A stretch of DNA of 62,292 bases from Acetatifactor sp. (lineage in GTDB: Bacteria > Bacillota > Clostridia > Lachnospirales > Lachnospiraceae): contig JAILLF010000029.1 of the NCBI GenBank assembly GCA_024693365.1, positions 1 through 62,292 on the forward strand, written 5' to 3'. Positions 27,603 to 35,783 of this stretch are shown here, piece after piece. Position 1 is the first letter of the stretch. The number at the start of each line of letters is the position of its first letter. The position numbers and the translations under genes were made by a program. The notes under the pieces are model-generated. The model had not been told where the DNA came from. It searched no databases and saw nothing but the letters and a program-made list of their open reading frames with translations.

Positions 27603-27648
27603 AATCTGCTTTGGGGATAGTGAAAGCTTCCCCAAAGCAGATTTTTTT
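27603..27648 (+). terminator. Strong terminator of the pilus operon
   Basis: A long stem, 27603-27617 with 27629-27643, is followed by seven T. It is the strongest terminator in the window and defines the end of the pilus block that begins at the promoter 8817. Confidence 0.95.
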
Positions 27649-27753
27649 AAGCGGCATTTGAAAGCACTTCACAGATTTTGAGCATATATTGTAAATTTTG
27701 CAAGAATTTGATAATTTTACATACAATTTGTTTCGGGAAATGTAAAAAAGCCC

Positions 27754-27782
27754 TTGAAAAATCTGTAGTACCTTGTTATTAT
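27754..27782 (+). promoter_or_regulatory. Promoter of the SHOCT-repeat gene
   Basis: TTGAAA at 27754-27759, 17-base spacer and TATTAT at 27777-27782. It lies in the 348-base gap after the pilus operon; apart from it and the terminator at 27603-27648 I see no other gene or signal in that gap. The leader to the ATG is about 125 bases. Confidence 0.7.
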
Positions 27783-27916
27783 AGTATTAACAATACATCG
27801 ACATAGGATTTCATATAGCCGTCATCCATCTTGGATTGCGGGTATTTTTGTCATTTTGTGACGAATTATGCGACGAAATGGGGGCTTATGAAGTTACTTG
27901 GAAGGAGGTCACTTTT

Positions 27917-29548
27917 ATGGAAGGGGCACAAGTATTTACTTGTAAATCGGGCGGTAATTTAAGAAGCATCTTGAGCAGGAACAATGACGCCGCTATGTTC
28001 CTTAAAGTGGAAAACAATAAGATTTCCGGAAAGGGTTATATCTGTAACACCGAAGGTAAGAACGGCTACAGTGATGAGTTCGAAGTTAGCATTGGCAAGA
28101 TCAGCAGTATTTTCGAGACGGAGTATTCCGGCGAGCCTGCGCTTGCAATCAATACGAGCCTTGACAACTTGTACGGATCAAAGAAGGTTCAGTTGGTATT
28201 TCCCCAGCTGAAGGACATGGATCTCGCTGCAAAGCTTTTGAAGAAGCTTCGCGCAGATGGCGGTTTTGTGGATGAGGCACCGAAGGTTGCAGCTTATAAT
28301 GCAAGAGTTGGTGATTTGGCGCAGACGCCTAAGCCAGAAGAACAGCCCGCTCCTAAGCCGGAAGAGCCTGCAAAATCCGTTGCGGAATTGAGAAATGCCA
28401 CTGCTCCGAAGGAGCAGCCTAAGCCGGTTGAACAATCTAAGCCTGTACAGCCCGTTGTTTCCGCGGCGCCCGCTACGCCTGCAGCTCCCGTTGAACAGCC
28501 TAAGCCTGCAACACCTGTTGAAACGCCTGCAGCACCTGCAACTCCCAGCCCAAAGACGAAGATGACGGAAGCGGAGTTCAATGAGAGAGTTGACAAGCTG
28601 AACGTTTTGAAGGATTGTGGAGTTCTCGGTGAGAAGGAATATTACACCAAGAAGTTTGAAATTGTTTGTGAGTATAATGACTTGGTTGACTTCAACGAGA
28701 AAATCCAGAAGCTCATTGTTCTTGTGGATTGCGGACTCCTTTCCGAGAAGGAATTTGAGAACAACTGTAATGACATCATCAAGGAATGCTGTGACGTTAA
28801 CGTTACGAATCCTAATGAATATCGCAAGAACATCCAGAAGCTTGTTTGTATGGAGGCCGGTGGCATCCTGACTTCCGAGGAGTATAACAAGTATAAGCAG
28901 ATCATGGTAAATGACGTTGTTATGACGTTGGATGATCAGCCCAAGGTATTTATCGGAAAGTTGAAGAAGTTGCCCGTACTGGTTGAGTGCCAAATGATTT
29001 CCAAGGCTGAGCAGGATCAGATCATGAAGAATCTGTATTCCATGATTGAGGTGAAGGCCGGACAGCCTTTGACCGGCATGGTTGACAGAATGAATAAGTG
29101 GCCTCTGCTCGCTGAAGAGCACATCATTTCCGAGGCAGATCTTCGCAAGAAGCAGACGCCCGTTATCGATGCCTGCATGAACAAGAGCATTACCGGACCT
29201 GCAGACGTACAGGCGATCGGCGAGGATTTGGTAGCCCTGAAGGACGGCAAGTGGCTTACCGATGCTGAATTTGATGAGAAGAAGAAAGCTCTCCTGTCCA
29301 AGGTAGACGGCATTTCCGATTTCATTACCAGAATTTCCGTATACGTTGCGCTTCCTAAGATGGGTCTTGAGACGCAACAGGAGTACGAAGCACAGAAAAA
29401 GAAGTGCATCGATGCGATCTTCGCTCCTTACAGCGGCATGGATGAGTTCAAGAAGAGAGTTACCAACCTGATGGATCTCCAGAAGGCCGGAATGCTTACC
29501 GAGCAGGAATTCAATACTCATAAGACTAAGCTGATGGGTGCTCTGTAA
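27917..29548 (+). CDS. Protein with about eight tandem SHOCT-like repeats
   Basis: 543 residues, soluble, no signal peptide. Residues 1 to about 115 form a beta-rich domain ending in a helix (MDLAAKLLKKLRADG) that looks like a PH/GRAM-type fold. Residues about 125-215 are a linker rich in Pro, Ala, Lys and Glu. Residues about 220-543 hold eight units, about 37-44 residues apart, each of the form L-x-x-L-x-x-x-G-x-[IL]-[ST]-x-x-E-[FY]-x-x-x-K: for example CGVLGEKEYYTKKF, CGLLSEKEFENN, GGILTSEEYNKYK, HIISEADLRKK, KWLTDAEFDEKK, AGMLTEQEFNTHK. This is the SHOCT (short C-terminal) motif, usually present once or twice. AAGGAGG is 9 bases before the ATG at 27917; an upstream GTG at about 27836 is rejected. 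It has its own promoter and terminator. Function unknown; oligomerisation or scaffolding is a reasonable guess. Confidence 0.7.
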   Translation: MEGAQVFTCKSGGNLRSILSRNNDAAMFLKVENNKISGKGYICNTEGKNGYSDEFEVSIGKISSIFETEYSGEPALAINTSLDNLYGSKKVQLVFPQLKDMDLAAKLLKKLRADGGFVDEAPKVAAYNARVGDLAQTPKPEEQPAPKPEEPAKSVAELRNATAPKEQPKPVEQSKPVQPVVSAAPATPAAPVEQPKPATPVETPAAPATPSPKTKMTEAEFNERVDKLNVLKDCGVLGEKEYYTKKFEIVCEYNDLVDFNEKIQKLIVLVDCGLLSEKEFENNCNDIIKECCDVNVTNPNEYRKNIQKLVCMEAGGILTSEEYNKYKQIMVNDVVMTLDDQPKVFIGKLKKLPVLVECQMISKAEQDQIMKNLYSMIEVKAGQPLTGMVDRMNKWPLLAEEHIISEADLRKKQTPVIDACMNKSITGPADVQAIGEDLVALKDGKWLTDAEFDEKKKALLSKVDGISDFITRISVYVALPKMGLETQQEYEAQKKKCIDAIFAPYSGMDEFKKRVTNLMDLQKAGMLTEQEFNTHKTKLMGAL

Positions 29549-29567
29549 TTAAATAAACATAATCAAT

Positions 29568-29600
29568 AAGGCAGGTGTCAGTTCGACACCTGCTTTTTTT
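29568..29600 (+). terminator. Terminator after the SHOCT-repeat gene
   Basis: GGCAGGTGTC pairs with GACACCTGCT around AGTTC (stem within 29568-29593), followed by seven T. Confidence 0.95.
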
Positions 29601-29634
29601 ATGATTGAAAAATCAATTATAATGGCAAAACGTA

Positions 29635-29663
29635 TTGAATAATTCCCCGTGAACGTATATACT
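29635..29663 (+). promoter_or_regulatory. Promoter of the NYN-LOTUS gene
   Basis: TTGAAT at 29635-29640, a 17-base spacer and TATACT at 29658-29663. It may also serve the small zinc-finger gene and polA downstream, as no terminator lies between them. Confidence 0.7.
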
Positions 29664-29723
29664 AGTATTAGTGTATTAGTGGTATTATGCCCACAATAGG
29701 ACGTGCTTTTGAAGGGAGCGAAG

Positions 29724-30674
29724 ATGGACGTAGAGGACAGAAAACTGGCACTTTTGATCGATGCTGACAATATTTCCCACATTTACGTGAATATCATGCT
29801 TAGCGAGGCGAAAAACTATGGTACGGTGAGCGTGCGCAGAATCTATGGGGATTGGACGAGCTCGGGAAAGAACAGCTGGAAGAGCGTCATGCTGGATAAT
29901 TCCTTGACGCCCATACAGCAGTACAGCTATACGTATGGAAAGAACGCATCAGACAGCGCAATGATCATTGATGCCATGGACATTTTGTATGCGGGACACG
30001 TCGATGGCTTTATTTTGGCATCCTCTGACAGTGATTTTACTCGACTTGCCATGCGACTTCGCGAGGCGGGCAAGTTCGTAATCGGCATGGGGGAATCGAA
30101 AACGCCGTCTCCCTTTGTGAAATCCTGTGATGAATTCAAGGTGCTTGACATCATCTTAAAAAACTCTCTGTCTGAGGAAGAGGAGAAGAAACTTCATAAG
30201 CTTGCGGATGGTCACGTGGCTGAGGACGCCGGGAATGAACCTACGCCCATCACGAAGCTTTCCGTGATCAAGAAGAGCATGCTTGACATTATTGATAATA
30301 ATTCTGACGAAAATGGTCAGATGCACATGTCAAAGCTTGCGAGCCTGTTAACAAGGCTTTATTCAGACTTTGATGCCAGAAACTATGGAAAATACGGGAA
30401 ATTCAGCAATTTTGTGAAGGCGTTGCCGGAATTTGAAGTGACCATGCATAACACGGTTGCCTACGTAAAGCGTAAGGACAGCGCCGAGTCTGCTGAAGAA
30501 GCATCCGTGAAAGCGGAAGGAAAAGCCCAAGGCGGTATGCAGGGGACGAAACGTGGCGGATCAAAGGCCAAAACCTCAAAAACGAGAAAAAAGTCCAAAA
30601 CAACCTCCGGCCGGAGCAATAAGAAGAAAAATGCTACGCCGAAGAGCACAGAAACCAAAAACGCGGAAGCCTAA
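29724..30674 (+). CDS. NYN-domain nuclease-like protein with OST-HTH/LOTUS domain
   Basis: 316 residues. Residues 1 to about 150 form a NYN (PIN-like) domain: LALLIDADNISHIYVNIML gives the first acidic site, and ASDSAMIIDAMDIL and FILASSDSDFTRLAMRLREAG give the later ones, so the metal-binding Asp set is intact. Residues about 175-250 (ITKLSVIKKSMLDII ... GKFSNFVKALPEF) look like an OST-HTH/LOTUS RNA-binding domain. The last 60 residues are Lys/Arg/Ser-rich. Family members are LabA/limkain-like RNA-binding proteins or RNases; the target is unknown. The ATG at 29724 follows GAAGGGAGCG. A tandem 38-base duplication covers the stop codon. Confidence 0.85.
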   Translation: MDVEDRKLALLIDADNISHIYVNIMLSEAKNYGTVSVRRIYGDWTSSGKNSWKSVMLDNSLTPIQQYSYTYGKNASDSAMIIDAMDILYAGHVDGFILASSDSDFTRLAMRLREAGKFVIGMGESKTPSPFVKSCDEFKVLDIILKNSLSEEEEKKLHKLADGHVAEDAGNEPTPITKLSVIKKSMLDIIDNNSDENGQMHMSKLASLLTRLYSDFDARNYGKYGKFSNFVKALPEFEVTMHNTVAYVKRKDSAESAEEASVKAEGKAQGGMQGTKRGGSKAKTSKTRKKSKTTSGRSNKKKNATPKSTETKNAEA

Positions 30675-30726
30675 CGGCATAAACCGTAGAAACCAAAAAC
30701 GCGGAAGCCTAACGGCGTAAACCGTG
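30651..30726 (+). repeat. 38-bp tandem duplication over the NYN stop codon
   Basis: Bases 30651-30688 and 30689-30726 are nearly identical copies of 38 bases that differ at two positions. The stop codon of the NYN gene lies in the first copy. The second copy ends just before the ribosome binding region of the next gene. Confidence 0.9.
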
Positions 30727-30750
30727 GAACTAAGATTGCGGGGTGAATGC

Positions 30751-31074
30751 GTGACCTGTAAGGAATTTGAAAAATTAATCCCGGATTACGTCGCCAAGAA
30801 GCTGGATTACCTTACGCTCAAAGAATTTTATGCCCACATGGAATCCTGCGCGGACTGCAAGGAGGAGCTCACCATTAATTTCCTCGTGACGGATGGCATC
30901 AAGAAGCTGGAAGCCGGCGATGCCTACGATCTTCACAAGGAATGGGGTAATAAGGTTGAGGAAACGAGAAGGAGAATCCAACGCAGTGACAGAGTGATCC
31001 GATTGGGATTTTGGCTGGAGATTCTTGCCGTTGGCATAATCGCCGGCATATTTCTGTTGTTAGCGTTGCCTTAA
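30751..31074 (+). CDS. Small zf-HC2-like membrane protein (possible anti-sigma factor)
   Basis: 107 residues from a GTG at 30751, preceded by GCGGGGTG. The N-terminal half has Cys3, then HMESCADC, the H-x3-C-x2-C pattern of the zinc-finger zf-HC2 fold found in anti-sigma factors. A charged amphipathic part follows (about 60-80), then one membrane helix at the end (FWLEILAVGIIAGIFLLLALP). There is no extracytoplasmic domain. A frame start at 30724 is possible but falls inside the duplication. No ECF sigma factor gene is next to it. It overlaps nothing and ends 11 bases before polA. Confidence 0.65.
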   Translation: MTCKEFEKLIPDYVAKKLDYLTLKEFYAHMESCADCKEELTINFLVTDGIKKLEAGDAYDLHKEWGNKVEETRRRIQRSDRVIRLGFWLEILAVGIIAGIFLLLALP

Positions 31075-31085
31075 AAGGGGGAAAC

Positions 31086-33827
31086 ATGAGTCAAAAACTA
31101 GTATTGATCGACGGACACAGCATCTTAAATCGAGCATTTTACGGCCTCCCGGATCTCACAAATTCGGAAGGTCTTCATACGAATGCGGTTTATGGATTTC
31201 TTAATATCATGTTCAGGATTTTGGAGGAGGAAAGGCCGGATTATCTGGCAGTTGCCTTTGACGTGCACGCAAAAACCTTCCGCCATCAGATGTATGAGCA
31301 ATATAAGGGCACGCGAAAGCCCATGCCCGATGAGCTTCGCGAGCAGGTGCCGCTGATTAAAGAGGTTCTGCGTGCCATGCACGTGGAAATCCTTGAGAAG
31401 GAAGGGTTTGAAGCGGACGACGTCCTGGGAACCCTTGCAAGAAAAGCGGAAGGCGCCGGCATTGACGTAGCATTGGTCTCCGGAGACCGCGACCTTCTTC
31501 AGATTGCGACGGATCACGTAAAGATCCGCATTCCGAAGACGAAGATGGGGCGTACCGAGATCGAAGATTATTATGCGGCGGACGTGAAAGAGAAGCTTCA
31601 GGTCACGCCGACGCAATTCATTGAATTAAAGGCCCTCATGGGAGATACGGCGGACAATATTCCCGGCGTTCCCAAGGTGGGCGAGAAGACGGCGACGGAG
31701 CTGATGCTCACCTATGGTTCCATCGATGAAATCTATGCCCACTTGGACGAGATTTCGAAGAAAAGCATTCGTGAGACGCTGGCCGCAAATAGAGAGTTGG
31801 CCGATCTATCTAAGGCGTTGGCGACGATCAAGACGGACTGTGACCTGACGCTCGACTATGACAAGGCCAAGGCGGAAGGATACTATACGCCGGAAGCCTA
31901 CGTATTATTCAAAAAACTGGAGTTTAAGAACATGCTGTCGCGCTTTGAGGAAGGCAGCCAGGGCGGGACGGAAAAGCTATGGGAAACCATGGAAGTCCTG
32001 GAGACGCAGGCGCAGCTGGAAGCGTATTTTAAGAAGGCAAAGAGTGACGAGATGATCGGTTTTCATCCCTTGATGGAGGAGGGGAAGATTCTTGCCATCG
32101 CATTGTCGGCGGAAGAAGGTCACGTCGCTTATTACGTACCTCAGTTGAAACAGGCAGAGCCCGTACAGATGAGTTTATTTGACTTTATGGGCGGAAATGC
32201 GTGCGATGCCGAAAATGCCTCAAATAAGGCCAATTTCGGCGTCGGAAGCGGTGATGACGGGAGCGGTTTGGAAACTCTGCTTCGGGAAGAATCAACGAAA
32301 TATAAAATCTCCACCTTTGACGTCAAGCATCAGTATGCTTTTTTGAATCAGAAATTCACGGAACGCTATTTTGACGTGCTCATTGCGGCATATCTTCTCA
32401 ATCCCTTAAAGAGCGATTATGAGATGGATACGATTTGCTCAGAGCACCTTGGCATAATGATTCCCGGTATCACGGAGACCTTTGGAAAGAAATCAGCATC
32501 CGTGGCATTAAAGGAAGACGCGGAGAAGGTGAAGGAATATCTTTGCAGCTGCGCATGTGCGGCACGGAAACTGGTCCCCGTCCTTCAGAAAAAGCTTCAG
32601 GAAACGGGCATGGAAAAGCTCTTCCGGGAAGTGGAAATGCCACTTTCGCTTGTACTTTATGACATGGAGCGCGAGGGCGTTATCGCAAGGCGGGACGAAT
32701 TAAAGCTTTACGGAGACGCTTTGGATGGCAAAATTAAGGAGCTTGAGGCGTCCATTCACGAAAAGGCCGGAAAGCCCTTTAACATATTGTCTCCAAAGCA
32801 GCTGGGGGAAATCTTATTTGATGAAATGAAGCTTCCCGGCGGGAAAAAGACAAAGACTGGATATTCTACGGCGGCGGACGTGCTGGAGAAGCTTGCTCCG
32901 GATTATCCGATCGTCAGCGAAATCCTGGAGTACAGGGGACTCACAAAATTAAAATCAACCTATGCGGACGGTCTGGCGGCCTGCATTGCTGAGGACGGCA
33001 GGATCCACACAAGCTTTAACCAGACCATTACGGCAACGGGGCGCATCAGTTCTACAAATCCGAACCTGCAGAACATCCCGATGCGAATGGAGCTTGGGCG
33101 CAGGATCCGCAAGGTGTTTGTGCCAGCGAAGGATCACGTTTTCCTTGACGCGGACTATTCGCAGATCGAGCTTCGCATCTTGGCGCACATGTCCGGCGAC
33201 GCACAGCTCATCGAGGCTTATCACATGGATCAGGACATCCATCGCATCACGGCTTCCAAGGTGTTCCACGTTCCTTTTGAAGAGGTGACGCCTTTGCAAC
33301 GGCGTAATGCAAAGGCCGTTAATTTTGGCATAGTCTACGGCATCAGCTCCTTTGGACTGAGCCAGGACCTCAGCATTACGCCCAAGGAAGCTGCAGCCTA
33401 CATCCAGCAATACTTTGAAACCTATCCCGGGATCAAGCTTTTCCTGGACGGATGCGTACAAGACGCAAAGGAAAAGGGCTACAGCGTTACCATGTTTGGC
33501 AGGAGACGCCCCATACCGGAACTGGCTTCTTCGAATTTCATGCAGCGTTCCTTTGGTGAGCGCATTGCCATGAATTCTCCGATCCAGGGAACGGCGGCAG
33601 ACGTGATCAAGATTGCCATGGTAAACGTATGGAAGGCATTGAAAGAGGCTAACCTTCAGTCCAAATTGATCCTTCAGGTGCACGACGAACTCATTATTGA
33701 AGCAAGGAAGGACGAGGCGGAAAAGGCCCGTCAGATCCTTGAGGATTGCATGAAATCCGCGGCAGATCTGGCCGTTGAGCTGGTGGTGGACGTCCATGAG
33801 GGCGAGAACTGGTACGATGCAAAGTAA
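31086..33827 (+). CDS. polA: DNA polymerase I
   Basis: 913 residues. It fills gaps in repair and removes Okazaki primers. The 5'-3' exonuclease domain is at about 1-290 (KLVLIDGHSILNRAFYG, then LVSGDRDLLQI and a helix-hairpin-helix with GDTADNIPGVPKVGEKTA). The middle part (about 320-500) is a 3'-5' exonuclease fold that seems inactive, since FHPLMEEGKI stands where DxE is expected. The polymerase domain has motif A LDADYSQIELRI, motif B RRNAKAVNFGIVYG and motif C LQVHDELI. The ATG at 31086 follows AAGGGGGAAAC; the earlier in-frame start lies inside the zinc-finger gene. Confidence 0.97.
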   Translation: MSQKLVLIDGHSILNRAFYGLPDLTNSEGLHTNAVYGFLNIMFRILEEERPDYLAVAFDVHAKTFRHQMYEQYKGTRKPMPDELREQVPLIKEVLRAMHVEILEKEGFEADDVLGTLARKAEGAGIDVALVSGDRDLLQIATDHVKIRIPKTKMGRTEIEDYYAADVKEKLQVTPTQFIELKALMGDTADNIPGVPKVGEKTATELMLTYGSIDEIYAHLDEISKKSIRETLAANRELADLSKALATIKTDCDLTLDYDKAKAEGYYTPEAYVLFKKLEFKNMLSRFEEGSQGGTEKLWETMEVLETQAQLEAYFKKAKSDEMIGFHPLMEEGKILAIALSAEEGHVAYYVPQLKQAEPVQMSLFDFMGGNACDAENASNKANFGVGSGDDGSGLETLLREESTKYKISTFDVKHQYAFLNQKFTERYFDVLIAAYLLNPLKSDYEMDTICSEHLGIMIPGITETFGKKSASVALKEDAEKVKEYLCSCACAARKLVPVLQKKLQETGMEKLFREVEMPLSLVLYDMEREGVIARRDELKLYGDALDGKIKELEASIHEKAGKPFNILSPKQLGEILFDEMKLPGGKKTKTGYSTAADVLEKLAPDYPIVSEILEYRGLTKLKSTYADGLAACIAEDGRIHTSFNQTITATGRISSTNPNLQNIPMRMELGRRIRKVFVPAKDHVFLDADYSQIELRILAHMSGDAQLIEAYHMDQDIHRITASKVFHVPFEEVTPLQRRNAKAVNFGIVYGISSFGLSQDLSITPKEAAAYIQQYFETYPGIKLFLDGCVQDAKEKGYSVTMFGRRRPIPELASSNFMQRSFGERIAMNSPIQGTAADVIKIAMVNVWKALKEANLQSKLILQVHDELIIEARKDEAEKARQILEDCMKSAADLAVELVVDVHEGENWYDAK

Positions 33828-33883
33828 AAAAATCGAAATCACGACGCAGAAACGTTAGGAAACTGATATACGCGAGGTACGTC

Positions 33884-34483
33884 ATGAAATTTATAGGAAT
33901 CACCGGCGGAGTCGGTGCCGGAAAATCATCAATCCTTTCATATATCCGAGATCATTATCCTTGCGAGATATACCTCGCGGATGAGGTGGCGCATGAGGTG
34001 AAAAAGCCCGGAACGGCATGCTTTCAGGAGCTGATTCGTATCCTTGGAGAGGATGTGCTTGACGAGACGGGAGACATCGATAAGAAGCGCATGGCAGAAA
34101 AGATCTTTGCGGACGAACAGTTGCTGGAACGCATCAATGGGATCGTACACCCCGCCGTGAAGGATTATCTGCTGGAAAAGCTGGAAGCGGCAAAACGCAG
34201 CGGCAAGGTAAAGCTCTTTTTTGTGGAGGCTGCGCTTCTCATTGAGTGCGGCTATGGTGAACTTGTGGACGAGATGTGGTACGTCCATGCAAGGAAGAGC
34301 GTTCGAAGAAAGCGCCTAAAGGAAAGCCGGGGATATAGTGACGAGAAGATTGATCAGATCATGAAGGCCCAACTTTCCGAGGAAGCATTCCGCAAGGGAA
34401 GTGATTTTGTGATCGATAACGGCGGGGAGCTTGCGGACGCATGCAGCGCCATTGACGAACATTTAAATAACATGGATGCATGA
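33884..34483 (+). CDS. coaE: Dephospho-CoA kinase
   Basis: 199 residues, normal length. It carries out the last step of coenzyme A synthesis. The P-loop is at the N-terminus (GITGGVGAGKSSI, residues 5-17), followed by the substrate-binding YLADEVAHEVKKPG and HPAVKDYL segments and the lid with RRKRLKESRGY. GCGAGG lies before the ATG. The polA-coaE order is widespread in Gram-positive bacteria. Confidence 0.95.
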   Translation: MKFIGITGGVGAGKSSILSYIRDHYPCEIYLADEVAHEVKKPGTACFQELIRILGEDVLDETGDIDKKRMAEKIFADEQLLERINGIVHPAVKDYLLEKLEAAKRSGKVKLFFVEAALLIECGYGELVDEMWYVHARKSVRRKRLKESRGYSDEKIDQIMKAQLSEEAFRKGSDFVIDNGGELADACSAIDEHLNNMDA

Positions 34484-34530
34484 CGCTGGAAAATAGGGAA
34501 GCATCCTGAAGAACGCGAGAAGATAATCTA

Positions 34531-35028
34531 ATGAAGTCTTTATATACTTGTGATGAAAATAGAATCACGGGAACAATGGGAGCGATACTGGGTGGCTTTG
34601 TCGGTTACGCCTTGTGGATCTTTTGCGGTTATTATTTCCTGGTCCCTGGAATTGTTGGTTTTGTTTGCGCCCTGCTGATCCTCAAGGGATACGTGATGTT
34701 TGCGGGAAGCATGAGCAGGGCGGGTATGATCATTTGCATCATTGTCGGCATACTTTGGATTTCCGTATCAGAGTTCGGATGCGTCATGATGCATATTTAT
34801 TATGATTGGGGGGTGCGGGATTTATCTGAAATCCTGGGAAACGTTCCAGTTTACGTGCAAACGAAGGGGCTACTTCCGCGAATGATCGGAAATACCATAT
34901 TTGGCATAACCACTTCTTTGATCGGTTGCTTTAACATGTATTTCAAAATCTGGAAGGAAACGGAGAAGGGTCCGAAGGAGAATGTCACAATAGATAACGA
35001 AGATCCGGAAATCCCCCAAAAGAGTTAA
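34531..35028 (+). CDS. Integral membrane protein of unknown function
   Basis: 165 residues with about four hydrophobic helices (roughly residues 13-33, 37-55, 66-87 and 112-131) and a short charged C-terminal tail. The first helix pair has glycine-rich packing (GAILGGFVGYALW). I see no catalytic motif and do not recognise the family. It lies 11 bases before another membrane protein, with which it may form a small pair. A ribosome binding site is weak (GCGAGAAG). Confidence 0.6.
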   Translation: MKSLYTCDENRITGTMGAILGGFVGYALWIFCGYYFLVPGIVGFVCALLILKGYVMFAGSMSRAGMIICIIVGILWISVSEFGCVMMHIYYDWGVRDLSEILGNVPVYVQTKGLLPRMIGNTIFGITTSLIGCFNMYFKIWKETEKGPKENVTIDNEDPEIPQKS

Positions 35029-35039
35029 GAGGTATGCAA

Positions 35040-35783
35040 ATGGAAGACGGTTCCGGTATTGTCATTATAATCATTGCGATGATCATGCTGGCTGAGATGA
35101 TTATTATGACCATTCCCGACAAGAATAAGAAAAACGGCGGAAGATTATTGGCTAGGACGACATACAATCCCGGCATGGTAAGGGGAGGACTTATCGCTTT
35201 TGCTCTTTGTGGCCTTTTTGCCGGATTTATGTTTGTGAAATCTTTTTTTGACGGAAGCATTTCAGTTTTCTTTGAGGAAAAATATAATTTCCTTGAGATC
35301 TTAAAAAGTGGGGAAACGCCTGATACCAACAAAGATGCAGTCATTTACGTAAAGACTGTTGGTGAAACATTCCGGCTCGATGGAGCTGACGGAAAGTTTT
35401 GCCCCGTCATGGTATGTGACGAAAACGGTGAGGAAGGATCTCGCGTCATATGTTGTCTGCACTTAAGCAGCAAGAAAAACGTAAGCTTAAACGAAGCCTA
35501 TCGGGCAAACCCGGAAATCGTGCATAAATATGTCGGCAGGGTATTTGATTTTAGTGCATACGCCGATCCTTACGGGAAGGCGGTAGAGAAATCGGGCATG
35601 TCCGGAGAAGGATACGTGGTATCGAATTATATTTTTGAGACCTACGGAAACAGCGAAGGAAAAAAGTACGGAATCATATGGATGGGCGTAACCGCCGTGG
35701 GATGCCTTATCTGTTTTGTGGTGGTACGTAAGGTTTGGAAAAAGAGAACGAGTACGGAAGGACGAAGACATGAGATTATGTAG
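35040..35783 (+). CDS. Membrane protein of unknown function
   Basis: 247 residues. There are two N-terminal membrane helices (about 5-22 and 45-65), an extracytoplasmic or cytoplasmic middle domain of about 135 residues (starting YVKTVGETFRLDGADGKFC, with three or four Cys), and one C-terminal helix (IIWMGVTAVGCLICFVVV). I do not recognise the family. The ATG at 35040 is 8 bases after GAGG; an ATG at 35034 is too close to that site. The end overlaps the next gene by 14 bases, so translation is probably coupled. Confidence 0.6.
   Translation: MEDGSGIVIIIIAMIMLAEMIIMTIPDKNKKNGGRLLARTTYNPGMVRGGLIAFALCGLFAGFMFVKSFFDGSISVFFEEKYNFLEILKSGETPDTNKDAVIYVKTVGETFRLDGADGKFCPVMVCDENGEEGSRVICCLHLSSKKNVSLNEAYRANPEIVHKYVGRVFDFSAYADPYGKAVEKSGMSGEGYVVSNYIFETYGNSEGKKYGIIWMGVTAVGCLICFVVVRKVWKKRTSTEGRRHEIM

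Noticed and set aside
28178..29521. Long minus-strand open frame (447 codons) opposite the SHOCT-repeat gene
   Set aside because: It lies entirely opposite a well-supported coding region, has Leu/His-rich shadow composition and no ribosome binding site; the plus-strand repeats explain it.
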